64,000 nt of DNA from Allodiplogaster sudhausi (Eukaryota; Nematoda; Chromadorea; Rhabditida; Diplogasteridae), in the NCBI GenBank assembly GCA_945643635.1, contig CALZFC010000270.1, positions 2,160,001 to 2,224,000 of the forward strand. Reading direction: 5' to 3'. A program made the translations under genes and the position numbers. Position 1 is the first letter of the stretch. Every line of letters starts with the position of its first letter. Under the pieces are notes generated by a model. That model was not told the origin of the DNA and searched no databases. It was given only the letters and a program-made list of their open reading frames with translations. Shown piece after piece: positions 25,073 to 36,166 of this stretch.

Positions 25073-26394
25073 CCGTACAAGTGAGCAGGAATCAACTGTG
25101 GTAAGGTTGGAAGTGAAGCAGCTTCTTCGACCTTTGTTGTCTTGATAATTGATAATAATGATCGCACGGGGAATTCAGCGACAGCGCTTAGAAGGGCCAA
25201 AACGTTGCCAAATACATGTTGCAGCCTGAATCAGAGAAACCTTCTTCTTTTCTTACCAGAAAAAAAATCATTAAAAGTTCAGAAAGCTCAAAAATCGCAC
25301 GTAACCTGCATTCTCTTTTTTGCTTAAGCACCACATTCCTTTCATGTCTCGCTGGCTTTCCTTCTTTCTCGCCCCTCAAAACCGGCAGTGACCCTTGGAC
25401 CACAAAAGAAGTCATGCGTCTCCTCTGCAAGATCAGAAAGATTCACAATCAGAATGGGGTCTAAGGGGTTCACTTGTAGGCAAAGAGGTCAAGAAAACAA
25501 AAGAAGCTCGAGAGTCTAAGGTGGAGTTTCGTTCATAGTTACATACATATGTATGTTAGGACATTATTAGTTATGCTGTATATGTTAATACATAGCAATA
25601 TATATAGCAACTGACTTTTTTAACTACCAAAAAAAACAAATCGTGCCATTAAATGTTGCAGTCTTCACAGTCAGGCACATCTTCCCTTGCAATTCCATTG
25701 GCCTTTCATTGTATAATGCCTGACGGCATTCGTCCTTAGAAAGTGCAGGGAGAGTACACATACTCGTCTGATCTCCTGCTGTGATCCGGCATCCATTATC
25801 TCTCTCTATCTCTCTCTTTCTGTCTCCCTTTCCCAATCTTTTTCTCTCTCTATCTCTGTTCCTCTCTCATTGTCTCGCGCTCTTCTCTCTCTTCCTCTCT
25901 CTCTATTTCTCTCGCTATCTCTCTATCTCCCACTCTCTCTCAATCCCTCTCTCTCCCCCCTCTTCTCTTTCTCTCTTTCTCTTTCTCTCTCTCAATCTCT
26001 TTCTCTCTCTCTCTCTCTGTCTTCCTGTCCCATTACTGCCTCCTCCTAATCCTTTCCTGCCAATCTTTCTACCACCATCAATCCGTTTGTAATACGAAAA
26101 GCAATACATTCGTTCAATTGAGCAAAACTGCAAGAGATCTGCCATGGAAGGTCATCCTCTTCCTTCTAATGGCTCATCTGGCTCATTCAAAGTTGAACTT
26201 TTGATTCAAAGTTGAACTTTTAAACTTCCTCTTCTCTTTCACAGTAATGAGAGAGAAGGTGTGTCTTCACAGGCAGTTGTCTTGAGCGGAAGGCAAAGGA
26301 ATCATCACTGACAAATGTCGATGCGCAATCGGAAATCGTAGGAACGAAAAGCCCCATGAAAAGAGGAGAAAGATGACGAGAGTGAGATGGTGGT

Positions 26395-26425
<31 letters not shown>

Positions 26426-27093
26426 GAGAGAGGGAGAGAGCGAGAGAAAGAGAGAGAGAGAGAACGAGAGAGAGAAAGAGATAGAGAGAGAGAGAGAAAT
26501 GAGAAAAGTATCGAAGTCGGGTTGTCCGGGCCGGGTTGATGATGCGTGTTATGACGGCGAATACGTCTTGGAAAGAAGACAACTCTTCGATTGCACTACC
26601 TCTACATGTCTCTCTCTCCCTTTTTCCTTCTCTCTTTACTCGCTCCCGCTTTCCCTTTCTCTCCCTCTCTCTCGCTCTCTCTCTCTCTCGCTCTACCTGT
26701 CTTTCTTACTATCTCTCTCTTTCTCGTCTCGATATGAGCTAGAACTCCATGTAAAGGCGAAAAGTGGATGTGGTCGAGTAAGATGGTCGAAAGAAAGAGA
26801 TGAATCGTTCTTCGAGAGCATGGAAGATGAGAGAGTATGAGAGGGAGAGAGAGGAGAAAGAAAAGAAATGACGAGAGAGAGAGAGAGACTGTTGGATAGT
26901 GATAATGAGAGAGAGAGAGAAACAGACAGACAGAGAGACAGAGACGACGAGAAGGCAATTGGAATTGCACTGACTTTTTGACTCGAGCGATTGCCCATCT
27001 GAAACACGTCTGAGCCATATGCGAATGGAGGTGATTGGCCAGGCCAAAGAAAGGCATCGGGCGAGTCTGGCCATGCGTGGACAGGGAGGGATT

Positions 27094-27141
<48 letters not shown>

Positions 27142-27848
27142 TGAGGAGAGTCGGAAAGCGAGAGAGTGAGAGAGAGAGAGGTGGAAGATGGAGGTAGAGA
27201 AAAGAATGAAAGAGAGGGAGAAAGAGAGACAGAGAGAGAGAGAAAGTGAGAGTGAGGAGAGTCGGAAGGCGAGAGAGTGAGAGAGAGAGGAGAAAGAGAC
27301 AGAGACGGCAAGATAGCTAGAGAGGCTATTATCATGACGAAGAAGCTATGGATCAGGAGAAAAAAAATCAGATCAAATGTTCGCCCTGGGGAATTGGCAG
27401 CTAGATTGGCAACAATCTTATGTATATTATATTATAAAAAAGAATTTTTTTAATAAAATCTGCGAAACGAAGTAGAGAACCACGAAAGCAAGCGAAAGGA
27501 ATAAGGAAGAAATAGATAGAGTAAGATGTGTACATAAAGAGATATTTATAGAGAAGAGAGAGAGAGGCGGAGAGAGAGAGATAGAGAGAGGGAGAGAGAG
27601 CGTGAAGGAGGCAGAGAGAGAAGACACATTGAACATCTGTCAGTGAGCGAAGAAGGGTGATTGAGATGACTTAGTTACTGTTTCTTCTACCGTTTCTCAC
27701 ATTACTGCGACTCATTCAATTTTGCACGTTAATGATTCTCTCTCTCTCTCCTTCTCTCTCTTTCTCTCTCCCTCTTTCCCTTTGTCATCAGTCTCCCCAT
27801 CTCTTTCCTCTGTTTCTTTCGCCCAATCTCCTTTTGCATTTCTAATTG

Positions 27849-27894
<46 letters not shown>

Positions 27895-28027
27895 CATTTC
27901 TCTCTCTCCATCTCTCCATCTCTCCCTTTCTCTCTCTCCTCGTCCTTCAATTCGCCCATCTTGCTACCCGCCCCTCGATTAGCATGTGTCTTCCCTGACA
28001 AAGGAGTGTTCGTGTTCAGAGTGTGGC

Positions 28028-28035
28028 TATAAAAG
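28028..28035 (+). promoter_or_regulatory. Possible TATA box upstream of the collagen gene
   Basis: TATAAAAG, 363 bases before the collagen ATG at 28398. The distance is long, and a trans-spliced or intron-bearing leader would be needed. Low confidence. Confidence 0.2.
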
Positions 28036-28397
28036 ATTGTCGCAAACCGCCCTCTGGCAACAGCCTCAGCTCTTGGCCTCTTCTCTCCCATTTCCCATTC
28101 CAGCTCCCCTTGTTCTACTTCATCTTCCAGCTCGAACCTATCTTCAATTGAAATTGTTCAGCAATATCAGACAAGCTTATTGTTCTATCTCTTTTTTTTC
28201 CAACAAAACGATGTAAACTTATATTTTTTAAATATATTTTAATTCGTGTGAATACTCGCATATGCCACATTTAACAGCGCCGACGTTTGTGCAATTAAAG
28301 GAGCCAAAGGCTAAAAATTCGCGTTTGAATTCGCGCCTTTTTGCCTGAGGCGAGACAAGGAGGGAGAGAGCATGTGTTTTAGAGTGAGAGAGAGAGA

Positions 28398-30801
28398 ATG
28401 CGCGAGGCCCAACTTCTGATCGCCGGCTCCGCAGCCGCCACCACTGTAGTCTTCCTCGTGGCGCTCTCCGCCATCCCGAGGATGTACGCCGACATTGCCG
28501 AGCTGCACGACGAGGTCCTCGAGACGGTCGAGAGCTTCAAGGTTGGCGAGGGGAGGGGCGCGAGGGGCGCGAGGGGGTGCGAGGGAGTGCATGAGCATGA
28601 GACAAATAAGTAGTCAGTAGGATAAACACACATGTATGTATGTATGTACATAGTACCTCGATCGGGTATCAAAGTTCAGACTCATAAGCTTCTCCGAATT
28701 ACGACAATTGTGCTGCACAGGGTAACATTGATTCGAAAAAAAAAACAATTTTTATTTTGTTGCCAGGCGGAGACGGACGAGTCATGGATCGCACTCATGG
28801 ACATCCAGATCGGCACGGCGCCGCCGTCCAAGCCGCGCGAGAATCCACTCCTCAGGCTAGTGTTTTCGTTTTTTTTCTCGTTTCCTACTATTTTCTTGCT
28901 AATAATTGTTACGCCAGACAGAACAATGCTACAAAAGAATAGACAAAGATTGTACTGTCTCCCGTAACATATATAGAAATGAAGCAAAAATGATTTTTCC
29001 ACGCATGCGAAACAGGCCATCATAAAAAGATTGTTCCATTGGAAGTTACAAAGTAGCCAACACATGTATACAAAATGATTCTTCTGCCAGACGTAACAGT
29101 GCGTGAAATTGTTCTGCCAGACGTATCAATAAATGAAATTGTTCCACCAGACGTAACAATCAATGAAATTGTTCTGCCAGACGTAGCAATCCATGAAATT
29201 GTTCCACCAGACGCAACAAGCGCTTCGCCGGCCTGCCCGACTACTGCGTCTGCGACTCGATGCCAAAGTGCGCGCCCGGTCCGCCCGGCCCTCCTGGAGC
29301 GCCCGGCGAGAATGGATGTACGATCGGCAAATTTAATTATTCTGTGAAAATTTAAACATATTATTTTTGTTACATAGAAAGCCATAGAAATGAAAGATTT
29401 TTATTAAAAGTAAAAGATATATGTATATTATTTATTATTTCTTCTCAAATTCCAGCACCCGGTCAGCCTGGCCCGGACGGCGCAAACAACAACATTCCGG
29501 GCCTGTCGAGGACGTGCCTCGCGCAGGCCGAGTGCATCCAGTGCCCGGTCGGCGCGCCCGGCTTTCCAGGTCAGGGGAGAGAGAGAGGGAGAGAGAGAGA
29601 GAGAGAGAGAGGTAGAGAGAGAAAGAGGGAGAGAGAGAGAGATGGGAGAGGGAGAGCGATTGTGAGAATCAAGAGGAAACAGAGGGAAAAGAAATATAAA
29701 AAGAGAAAGAGAGAGAGAGAGAGAGATAGAGAGAGAGGGAATAAAAAAAAATGGAGGGAAGAGAAAGGAAAGAGACAAGTAATGAAAGAAAGACTAATTG
29801 TGTTTGAGACTATATAAAAGGAAATCAGCAGCTGATTTCAACCAGTGAAGAAGAAGAAAACCGCTGTGTGCTTGTTAAGGACCTCCCGGCGTTCCCGGAG
29901 TGTCCGGACCGAATGGCGCACCCGGTCTCGATGGGCCGTCTACTGCACTTGTCGGCCAGCCCGGCCCGCCAGGCCCGCCCGGAGATGCCGGAGAGCCGGG
30001 TGAGCTGTCTCTCTCTCCATCTCTCTCCTCTCATTCTCTCTCTCTCTCTCTTTCATTCGCTCTCTCTCTCTCTATCTCTCTTTATTTTTCCCATTCTCTT
30101 TCTCTATCGTTCTCTCTCTCTCTCTCTCTCGTTCTCTTACTCTCTTTCGCTCTCTATCTCTCTCTCTCTCCCTTTCACTCTCTCTCTCTCTCTCTTTCTC
30201 TCTTAATCTCTCTCTATCACTCTCTCTCTCTTTCTCTCTCATTCTTAGATGTCATTTTGGTGTCTGTTCTTAGTGTTAAATATAGTGCTTTTACCGTAGC
30301 CAATCTTATCCGTTTCAGGACAACCCGGCGCCCCGGGAGCGCCAGGCAATCCGGGCGCGCTCGCCTTCTCTCGTCGTGGCCGCCCGGGCCCACCCGGCAG
30401 CCCTGGCGGCGAAGGCCCCGCCGGGAACCCGGGTGCGCCCGGCCTACCGGGTCCAGCAGGGCGGCCAGGCGCGCCTGGCACCACGGGCCCGCCAGGAGAG
30501 CCAGGCATCAATGGCGAGCCAGGTTGGCATTTCTATTTATATATAATATTTTGTTTAAAAAACTTTTTTAAAATAAAAACAAAAAAAAGATTTTCTTTTC
30601 GTCATAATAATAACAATAATAAAATATATAACTAAAAAATTTAATTTAATTTAAAACAAAAGAAATAAAGAAAATAAATTTAAAAATAAAAACATTGGAG
30701 GAGCTCCTGGCGGCGCTGGTGGCCCTGGCGTGCCTGGCATCGACGCGCAGTACTGCCCGTGCCCGCCACGCTCGGTTGTCTATCTCGCGCAGAGAGCGTG
30801 A
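28398..30801 (+). CDS. Cuticle collagen (nematode cuticular collagen, 292 aa)
   Basis: Structural protein of the exoskeleton, secreted by hypodermis and trimerised outside the cell (family knowledge). Seven exons: 28398-28541, 28767-28855, 29211-29317, 29456-29569, 29880-29999, 30319-30522, 30701-30801 (TGA). Residues 8-28 form an N-terminal hydrophobic anchor, followed by the conserved cuticle-collagen N-terminal region. RRNKR at about residues 78-82 is a furin-type processing site. Cysteine pairs ([23 protein letters not shown]) flank interrupted Gly-X-Y blocks. The longest block is in exon 6 and has a single interruption, ALAFSRRG. Intron 2 starts with GC (CTCAG|GCTAGT). Exon 3 begins inside a minisatellite, so its acceptor is one of several tandem copies. 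Confidence 0.93.
29080..29220 (+). repeat. ~33-bp minisatellite ending on the exon 3 splice acceptor of the collagen gene
   Basis: Five tandem units of ATTGTTC(TG/CA)CCAGACG(T/C)A(A/T/G)CAA. Each carries (TG/CA)CCAG|ACG, and the last one (CCACCAG|ACGCAACAAG, junction at 29211) is the acceptor that gives the RRNKR furin site. Confidence 0.9.
29570..29760 (+). repeat. GA tract starting at a collagen splice donor
   Basis: The donor GTCAGGGGAGAGAGAG of exon 29456-29569 runs straight into a ~180-bp GA-rich tract. Confidence 0.85.
30003..30245 (+). repeat. CT tract in a collagen intron
   Basis: CT-rich tract directly after donor GTGAGC of exon 29880-29999. No coding content. Confidence 0.85.
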
Positions 30802-31115
30802 GAGAGAGGAGAGAAGACAGCACAGAAATGAGATATGCAAATGTATATGCAAATTTGGTACATATGCAAATTTGGTCCATGTGCAAACTTGCTGTATATA
30901 CAAAAGGGGTGCAACCATCAACACCAACCCCACCCCTCCCCCCCAAAAAGAGGGTGCTACATAGAATCACCCCCCAACCCCCCAAGGATGCTATAATCAC
31001 AGCCCCCCCCATCACCCAGTTCTCTTCTCCGGCCTCATTCTCTCCGATACCCCACCATTTGATCTTGCGATGTAAGATGTAGTAGCTGAAAAGTGTTAAT
31101 CCCTGTTGTTCTTTG

Positions 31116-31121
31116 AATAAA
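31116..31121 (+). terminator. Candidate collagen polyadenylation signal
   Basis: AATAAA 315 bases after the collagen stop codon. Confidence 0.45.
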
Positions 31122-31348
31122 AGGCGATTACACCAATGGGAATGTGTGGTCTACATGTTCATGCAGACAGAGAAAAAGAAGAGCTTTCTGTGACAGTAAG
31201 GGTGATCTTCGAAAAGAATAAATTTGCGACATTGTGCAATTCTCTAATAGACGCGTATAATGTTGAACGCAATGTCGAATGAGCTAAAGAACATATATTT
31301 TCAGTGGGAAAAAACGACAACGTTTTGACTGCGAGATGCCTACAATAT

Positions 31349-31358
31349 TCTTATCAGT
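31349..31358 (-). promoter_or_regulatory. Candidate extended GATA site upstream of the S28 peptidase
   Basis: TCTTATCAGT is the exact reverse complement of ACTGATAAGA, the extended intestinal GATA consensus of C. elegans. It lies ~330 bases before the S28 start codon. Confidence 0.45.
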
Positions 31359-31683
31359 GGAAAGAAGCTCTAAGGATAATTGCTTCATCGTTTCAGTCAA
31401 ACACACTTGAGCAACTCTCTCGTTTTTTACGACCTAGCAAATAATGGGGGAAATTCGGAGGCAAAGCCTGTCCGATAAGGCCATAATTAGACAAAGGAAT
31501 GTGTGCATATACACATGTTTCTGGTGGCAGCTGTGGCTAATTGCGTTATATATATTTTTTTAAGCTATGATATTATGCTAATTCTTCAATATGGTGCAAG
31601 TTGGCACATATGTAAATGAATATAAATTCTTACGAGAGATTTCAAAATTCAAAATATTTCTATAAATTTTGCAGGATCCAGAA

Positions 31684-32514
31684 ATGTTGCTACCGAGATG
31701 TGTGTTTGGAATAGGCTTCCTCACACTGGTCACGGTTAGTCGGAGACAAAACATGAAAGGAGCATGAAACTCAGTCCTAATTAATCTATTTCTCGTTTAT
31801 TGACCATTGCAGTCACTCTACTAAATCAACATCTTCTATCGCTTTTGTGTTAGCCCAAAAAATTCTTGAATTGAAATGCGAATTTTTGTTCAACTCTGTA
31901 GTGATTAAGAATTAAAGTTATTATTGTCAAAAATAATTAAAATTATCGCCAAAAGTGCGTCTAAATAGTATGTATGTATGTATGTATGTAGCTTGTGCTG
32001 GCCGCAAGACATGAAGCTGCTCATAAATCGACAAGAAGAATGTTCTTCGGGCGCCGCCTCAAAGGATTCGTGCCGATGGAGAGACCTTTGGTAAAGTTTA
32101 ATTTAATTATTTTACAGATATTTAAAGTTTTTTTTGTTTCGCTCCTTTAAAGTAATTTCCGGTGACGCTGTTTTTTTTATCTCATCGTAGGATGAAAAAC
32201 CGACGTCGAAATCGTACGGTTCGGCGACATTTCTACAACGTTTAGATCATTTTGACGCTGATAGCACAGCGGAATGGAAGCAGGTATGTATTTATGTTAA
32301 AAATTTCAGAATATTATAGTGTGTTCAAAAACAAATAGCAACAATGTATATTCTCTCATATTTAACAGAATAATTAATTGCAGAGATACTTTTACAATTA
32401 TGAGTTTGCAAATGTCAGCGGATTGAACTTCTTGTATATTGGAGGAGAGGTCAGTCTTTTCAGACTGAATTTATATATTGTTCTAGTACTGCGTGACGGA
32501 CAATGGGAGGATTT

Positions 32515-32554
<40 letters not shown>

Positions 32555-34325
32555 CGAAAAGGTGCGGGAGAGAGAACTAGGGAGAGAGAGTGATGGAGAG
32601 TGATAGCAACCATTTGAATGTTCCAGAGTGCAGAGAGCGACTACACGGTGACGGGAAGCACGCTCCCCTTCCTTGGTTATGCTCGCCACTTTGGCGCCGC
32701 TCTCTTCTCGCTCGAGCATCGTTTCTACGGCCAGAGTCGACCTACGGCGTTATTACCTACTTACTGATTCATTACTTATTTACTGAGTAAACATTGCTTT
32801 CATAGTTCTGGAGCATGGAACTTTAAAAAAATTTTCTTCAAAGTTAATGAATAAATAAAATAAATATTGCCATAAAATCTCGATTTAAATCTTATTTATC
32901 TTGTAAAAAAAACCAAGGGAACATGAAGGGTTTCATGATGGTCTATCTAAGGTCTAAGGCGTTAGCTTAGGCCTTTGAGTCTAAGGCACAAGCGTCGTCC
33001 TAAAATTCTAAAATCTATAAGTTTGCTTCTTCAGCAAATAAAGCGTCGCGTCTCTCGCCTTCCTCGACTCGCGACAGGCGCTCGCTGATGTCGCGCACTT
33101 TATTCGAGCCATCAACAAGAATACGACGACGACCACCCCTCAGAAATGGATCGTCTTTGGCGGCTCTTATTCGGGTTGGCAGTTTATTTTTTAAAGAAAA
33201 ACAAAAAACAAAAGAAAAAAACAAAAACAAAAGAAAAAAAAACAAAAGAAAAAAAAAAAAACAAAAAAAAGATGGTTGAACGCAAAAAAGTTAAGTATGT
33301 AACTAACTAGATACTAGAAAAAAAGTAATATCACGAATTTTTTTTGTAAAAAAAAATTTAATTGAAAAAAAATTTATATCAGAATTTAAAAAAAAATAAA
33401 TAATCATGTCAGGCTCGCTGGCTCTCTGGTTCCGTGACACGTATCCGGAGCTGGCGATTGGCGCCGTCGGCAGCTCGGCGCCATTGCTAGCGCAAGTCGA
33501 CTTTTATGGTAGTTTTTTTTTACATATTTTTTTTAATTAAAAAAAACTGAAATATTTTAATAAAAGATATTTTTTTTTTGAATTTTAGAAACAATAAAAA
33601 AACTAAAAATAATTAATGCATTTCCAAGGCTACCTTAAAGTCGTCGAGGACGACATTCGTCTGTACGATTCGATGCATCCGAATAACACGTTAAGCTGCG
33701 CTCACGAGGTTTCAGAAGTTTGCATACTTTTTTGCGAACTATAATTAGATTGAGATTGTATTTAAAAGGTGTCATCTATTATTGATCGCGTGAAGGATGA
33801 GATTTTTAGAAAATTAAAAAAAAATTAAATTTTTCTGAATTTTTCACGATCTCCAAAGCGTTCGAGGCAATGAAGCTGCTGATGCTTTCGCGAGAAGGCC
33901 GCCTCAAGCTCGACAAGACATTTGAGTGAGGAATTAACTTTTTTCTTCTTCCTGCCAAAACATCAAATTCAAATGCAACTTTTCCCGCCAAAACACGAAT
34001 TTAAATGCAACTAGATCAAATACAGCGTTTTCCCATCGCTCGCCGACAAGGGAGACGACGACATGGCGCTGTCGCTCTTCTTTCAAGCAATCACTGTTCG
34101 TCAGTCATGCTCTCAGTATCATTCCCTTATGTCTCAGTCAGGCAAAATGGCGCGAATTCAAACGTGAGTTTCTGCTTCCCCTTTAAGGAGACATTCCAAG
34201 AGGCCGCGCAGTACGGTGGCATACATGAGATGGCAAAGAATTGTGATATGATGACGCATCCGCTGCAAGGAGATGATCCTGTGGCTACCATGAGGAGAGT
34301 ATACGGATGGGACATGGCAGTTCGG

Positions 34326-34372
<47 letters not shown>

Positions 34373-35290
34373 GCTCTGCTCTCTCGCTCTCTGATCTTCT
34401 CTCTCTTTCAACCTATATATCTCTCTCTATATACATATTTATCCCTCTCGTTTTCTCCACCTCTCTCTCTCTCTCCCTCTCTCTCTCTCTGATATGCTCT
34501 CTTCCTGTCTATGATCTAGTCACCGTTAGCTCATTTTTGCTTTCACATTCTCTTCATCACCCTCTCCCAAAGCACAATAAAATGTAGAAATAGTTGAAAA
34601 CTAAAATTCCTTGCAGACCTCAGTCGGCTACGACTTTGAAGTGCGCCAGTTGTCGCACGAGAACTGGAGCGGTGATGATGGAGGTGTACAAAAAGTTTTA
34701 TTCCTTATTACTATTAACATAAGATAAAATACTGATATTTACAGTAATCACATAAGTAGTAGTAGTAGTGCGTTTTATAAAATATAAATTTTTTAAGCTA
34801 TAGCTAAATTCGGAGATAAACTGCCATAAGCTATCAATCATTTTGCTGCTGCATAATCGATCGGTGTAATAATAACGCAGGCGCTCTCCGCAGCTGGGTG
34901 TGGCAGACGTGCAATGAGTTCGGCTTCTCAACATCGACCGACTGGGGAAGCAACGTCTTTGGCGGAGCGACCATTCCGCAAAAGTAGGAAGTATTCTTTA
35001 TTTAAATATATGTATTTTTTTAATTCTAAAAGTTATTTCTAAACTATTTAGCAAAAATTTTTGCAAAAATTATTCCAAAGTCCATTTTTTTGTTGCATTT
35101 TTTTTGTAGAGATTTAAAAAAAAAGACAAAAATTATTCCAGTTTCTACCTCAACATTTGCCAAGACGTCTTCGCAAGGAGCACAGACCAAGTTCGCGATG
35201 CGGTCGAGCGCATTAATCGATTCTACGGAGGACGCGACTATTATCGCGTAAATAGTCTATCGAGTTTTTTTAAAAAATATATTTACCACT

Positions 35291-35330
<40 letters not shown>

Positions 35331-36067
35331 TTTTTTCAAACAATTTAGCCATTTCAAATTAAAAAAAAAAAACTAAAACTGGTCTCGAAGGGAACGAACG
35401 TCGTCATCACCTACGGTACTCATGATCCGTGGCACTTTCTCGCCAAGACCACGAGCATCGACGCGAGCGTTGTCGTTGTTCAACTCAAAAGTAGCCACAT
35501 TAACAACATTATTTCTATTATTTCAATTCTGCCGATTTTTTCCCTCAACATTATGTTTGTTTTCTCTCTTTCGCACTGAAGTCAAAATGTAGTTTTCATT
35601 TTTTCAGCTTCTCGAAATTCTTAAAGATCTGTTTTTGGTAAAATGATATAATTAGTAAGTAAAGATATGTATATTTAACAAGTGCACAGAAATGGGTCGA
35701 TGAAATACAAAAAAAAGTGTGAACTCCATATAAGACGCGACCCACTGCCGCGACCTCCAAGCAGCCCGCGGAGACGCTGAGGCCGAGAAAGCGCAGGTGG
35801 TCACGCTCGCGAACATCGACCTGTGGATCAACGGCCCCGTCACCGGCCACCAGGCAATCGAGTCAGGTTGGCATAGTACGTACATACACACAAAGAAGGC
35901 GCACAATCCATACTTTATATCCGACAATCCGCACTTTAGATCCGTTAGTCGTAACAGATATAAAGTATGGATTGTCCATACTTTCGAATCCAGTGGGATT
36001 CTGTACACGCCTAAGCTGGTCTCTGGCAGATGACCAAGATAGGCATGAAACGGCATTCTATTATTAA
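31684..36067 (+). CDS. S28 serine carboxypeptidase (lysosomal Pro-X / thymus-specific serine protease family)
   Basis: Secreted or lysosomal enzyme of the prolyl carboxypeptidase type. Exons: 31684-31734, 31992-32090, 32191-32283, 32384-32449, 32627-32748, 33044-33174, 33413-33508, 33629-33708, about 33769-33800, 33859-33925, 34026-34095, 34188-34319, 34617-34683, 34881-34983, 35142-35247, 35391-35490, 35735-35866, and perhaps 36030-36067 (TAA). [20 protein letters not shown] is a signal peptide. Family marks in order: [34 protein letters not shown] (nucleophile Ser), [17 protein letters not shown] (acid Asp), and ATHCRDL (catalytic His). All three triad residues are present. The junction near 33800-33859 does not join in frame with canonical sites, so that short stretch is unresolved. 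The acceptor at 33043 (AAATAAAG) and the last exon are also tentative. Confidence 0.88.
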
Positions 36068-36166
36068 TTTGATATTTTGTTTCTCAACATCATTCTTAAG
36101 CTGTTGAATGACTCGAGATTTTTTTTAAAGATAATCAAGCAATAACTATATCCATTCTTTCTTCAG

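Larger units (their letters stand above)
24817..28397. other. Long intergenic region rich in CT/GA tracts
   Basis: No supported gene. It holds the upstream region of lysozyme C (24817-25100), mixed sequence at 25100-25790, and CT/GA tracts at 25796-26010, 26397-26500, 26606-26730, 26830-26950, 27093-27300, 27540-27620 and 27734-27930. A block with GGAGAGTCGGAA recurs at about 27145 and 27255. Open frames across the tracts are low-complexity artefacts. Confidence 0.65.
30802..31683. other. Collagen 3' flank and S28 upstream region
   Basis: The AATAAA at 31116-31121 (+) is a plausible collagen polyadenylation signal. Short direct repeats of GCAAATTTGGT lie at 30845-30885. No other gene is seen before the S28 ATG at 31684. 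Confidence 0.6.

Noticed and set aside
30245..30511. Antisense collagen-like frame
   Set aside because: Gly-Pro codons (GGN/CCN) are complementary, so the antisense strand of a real collagen exon also reads Gly-Pro-rich.
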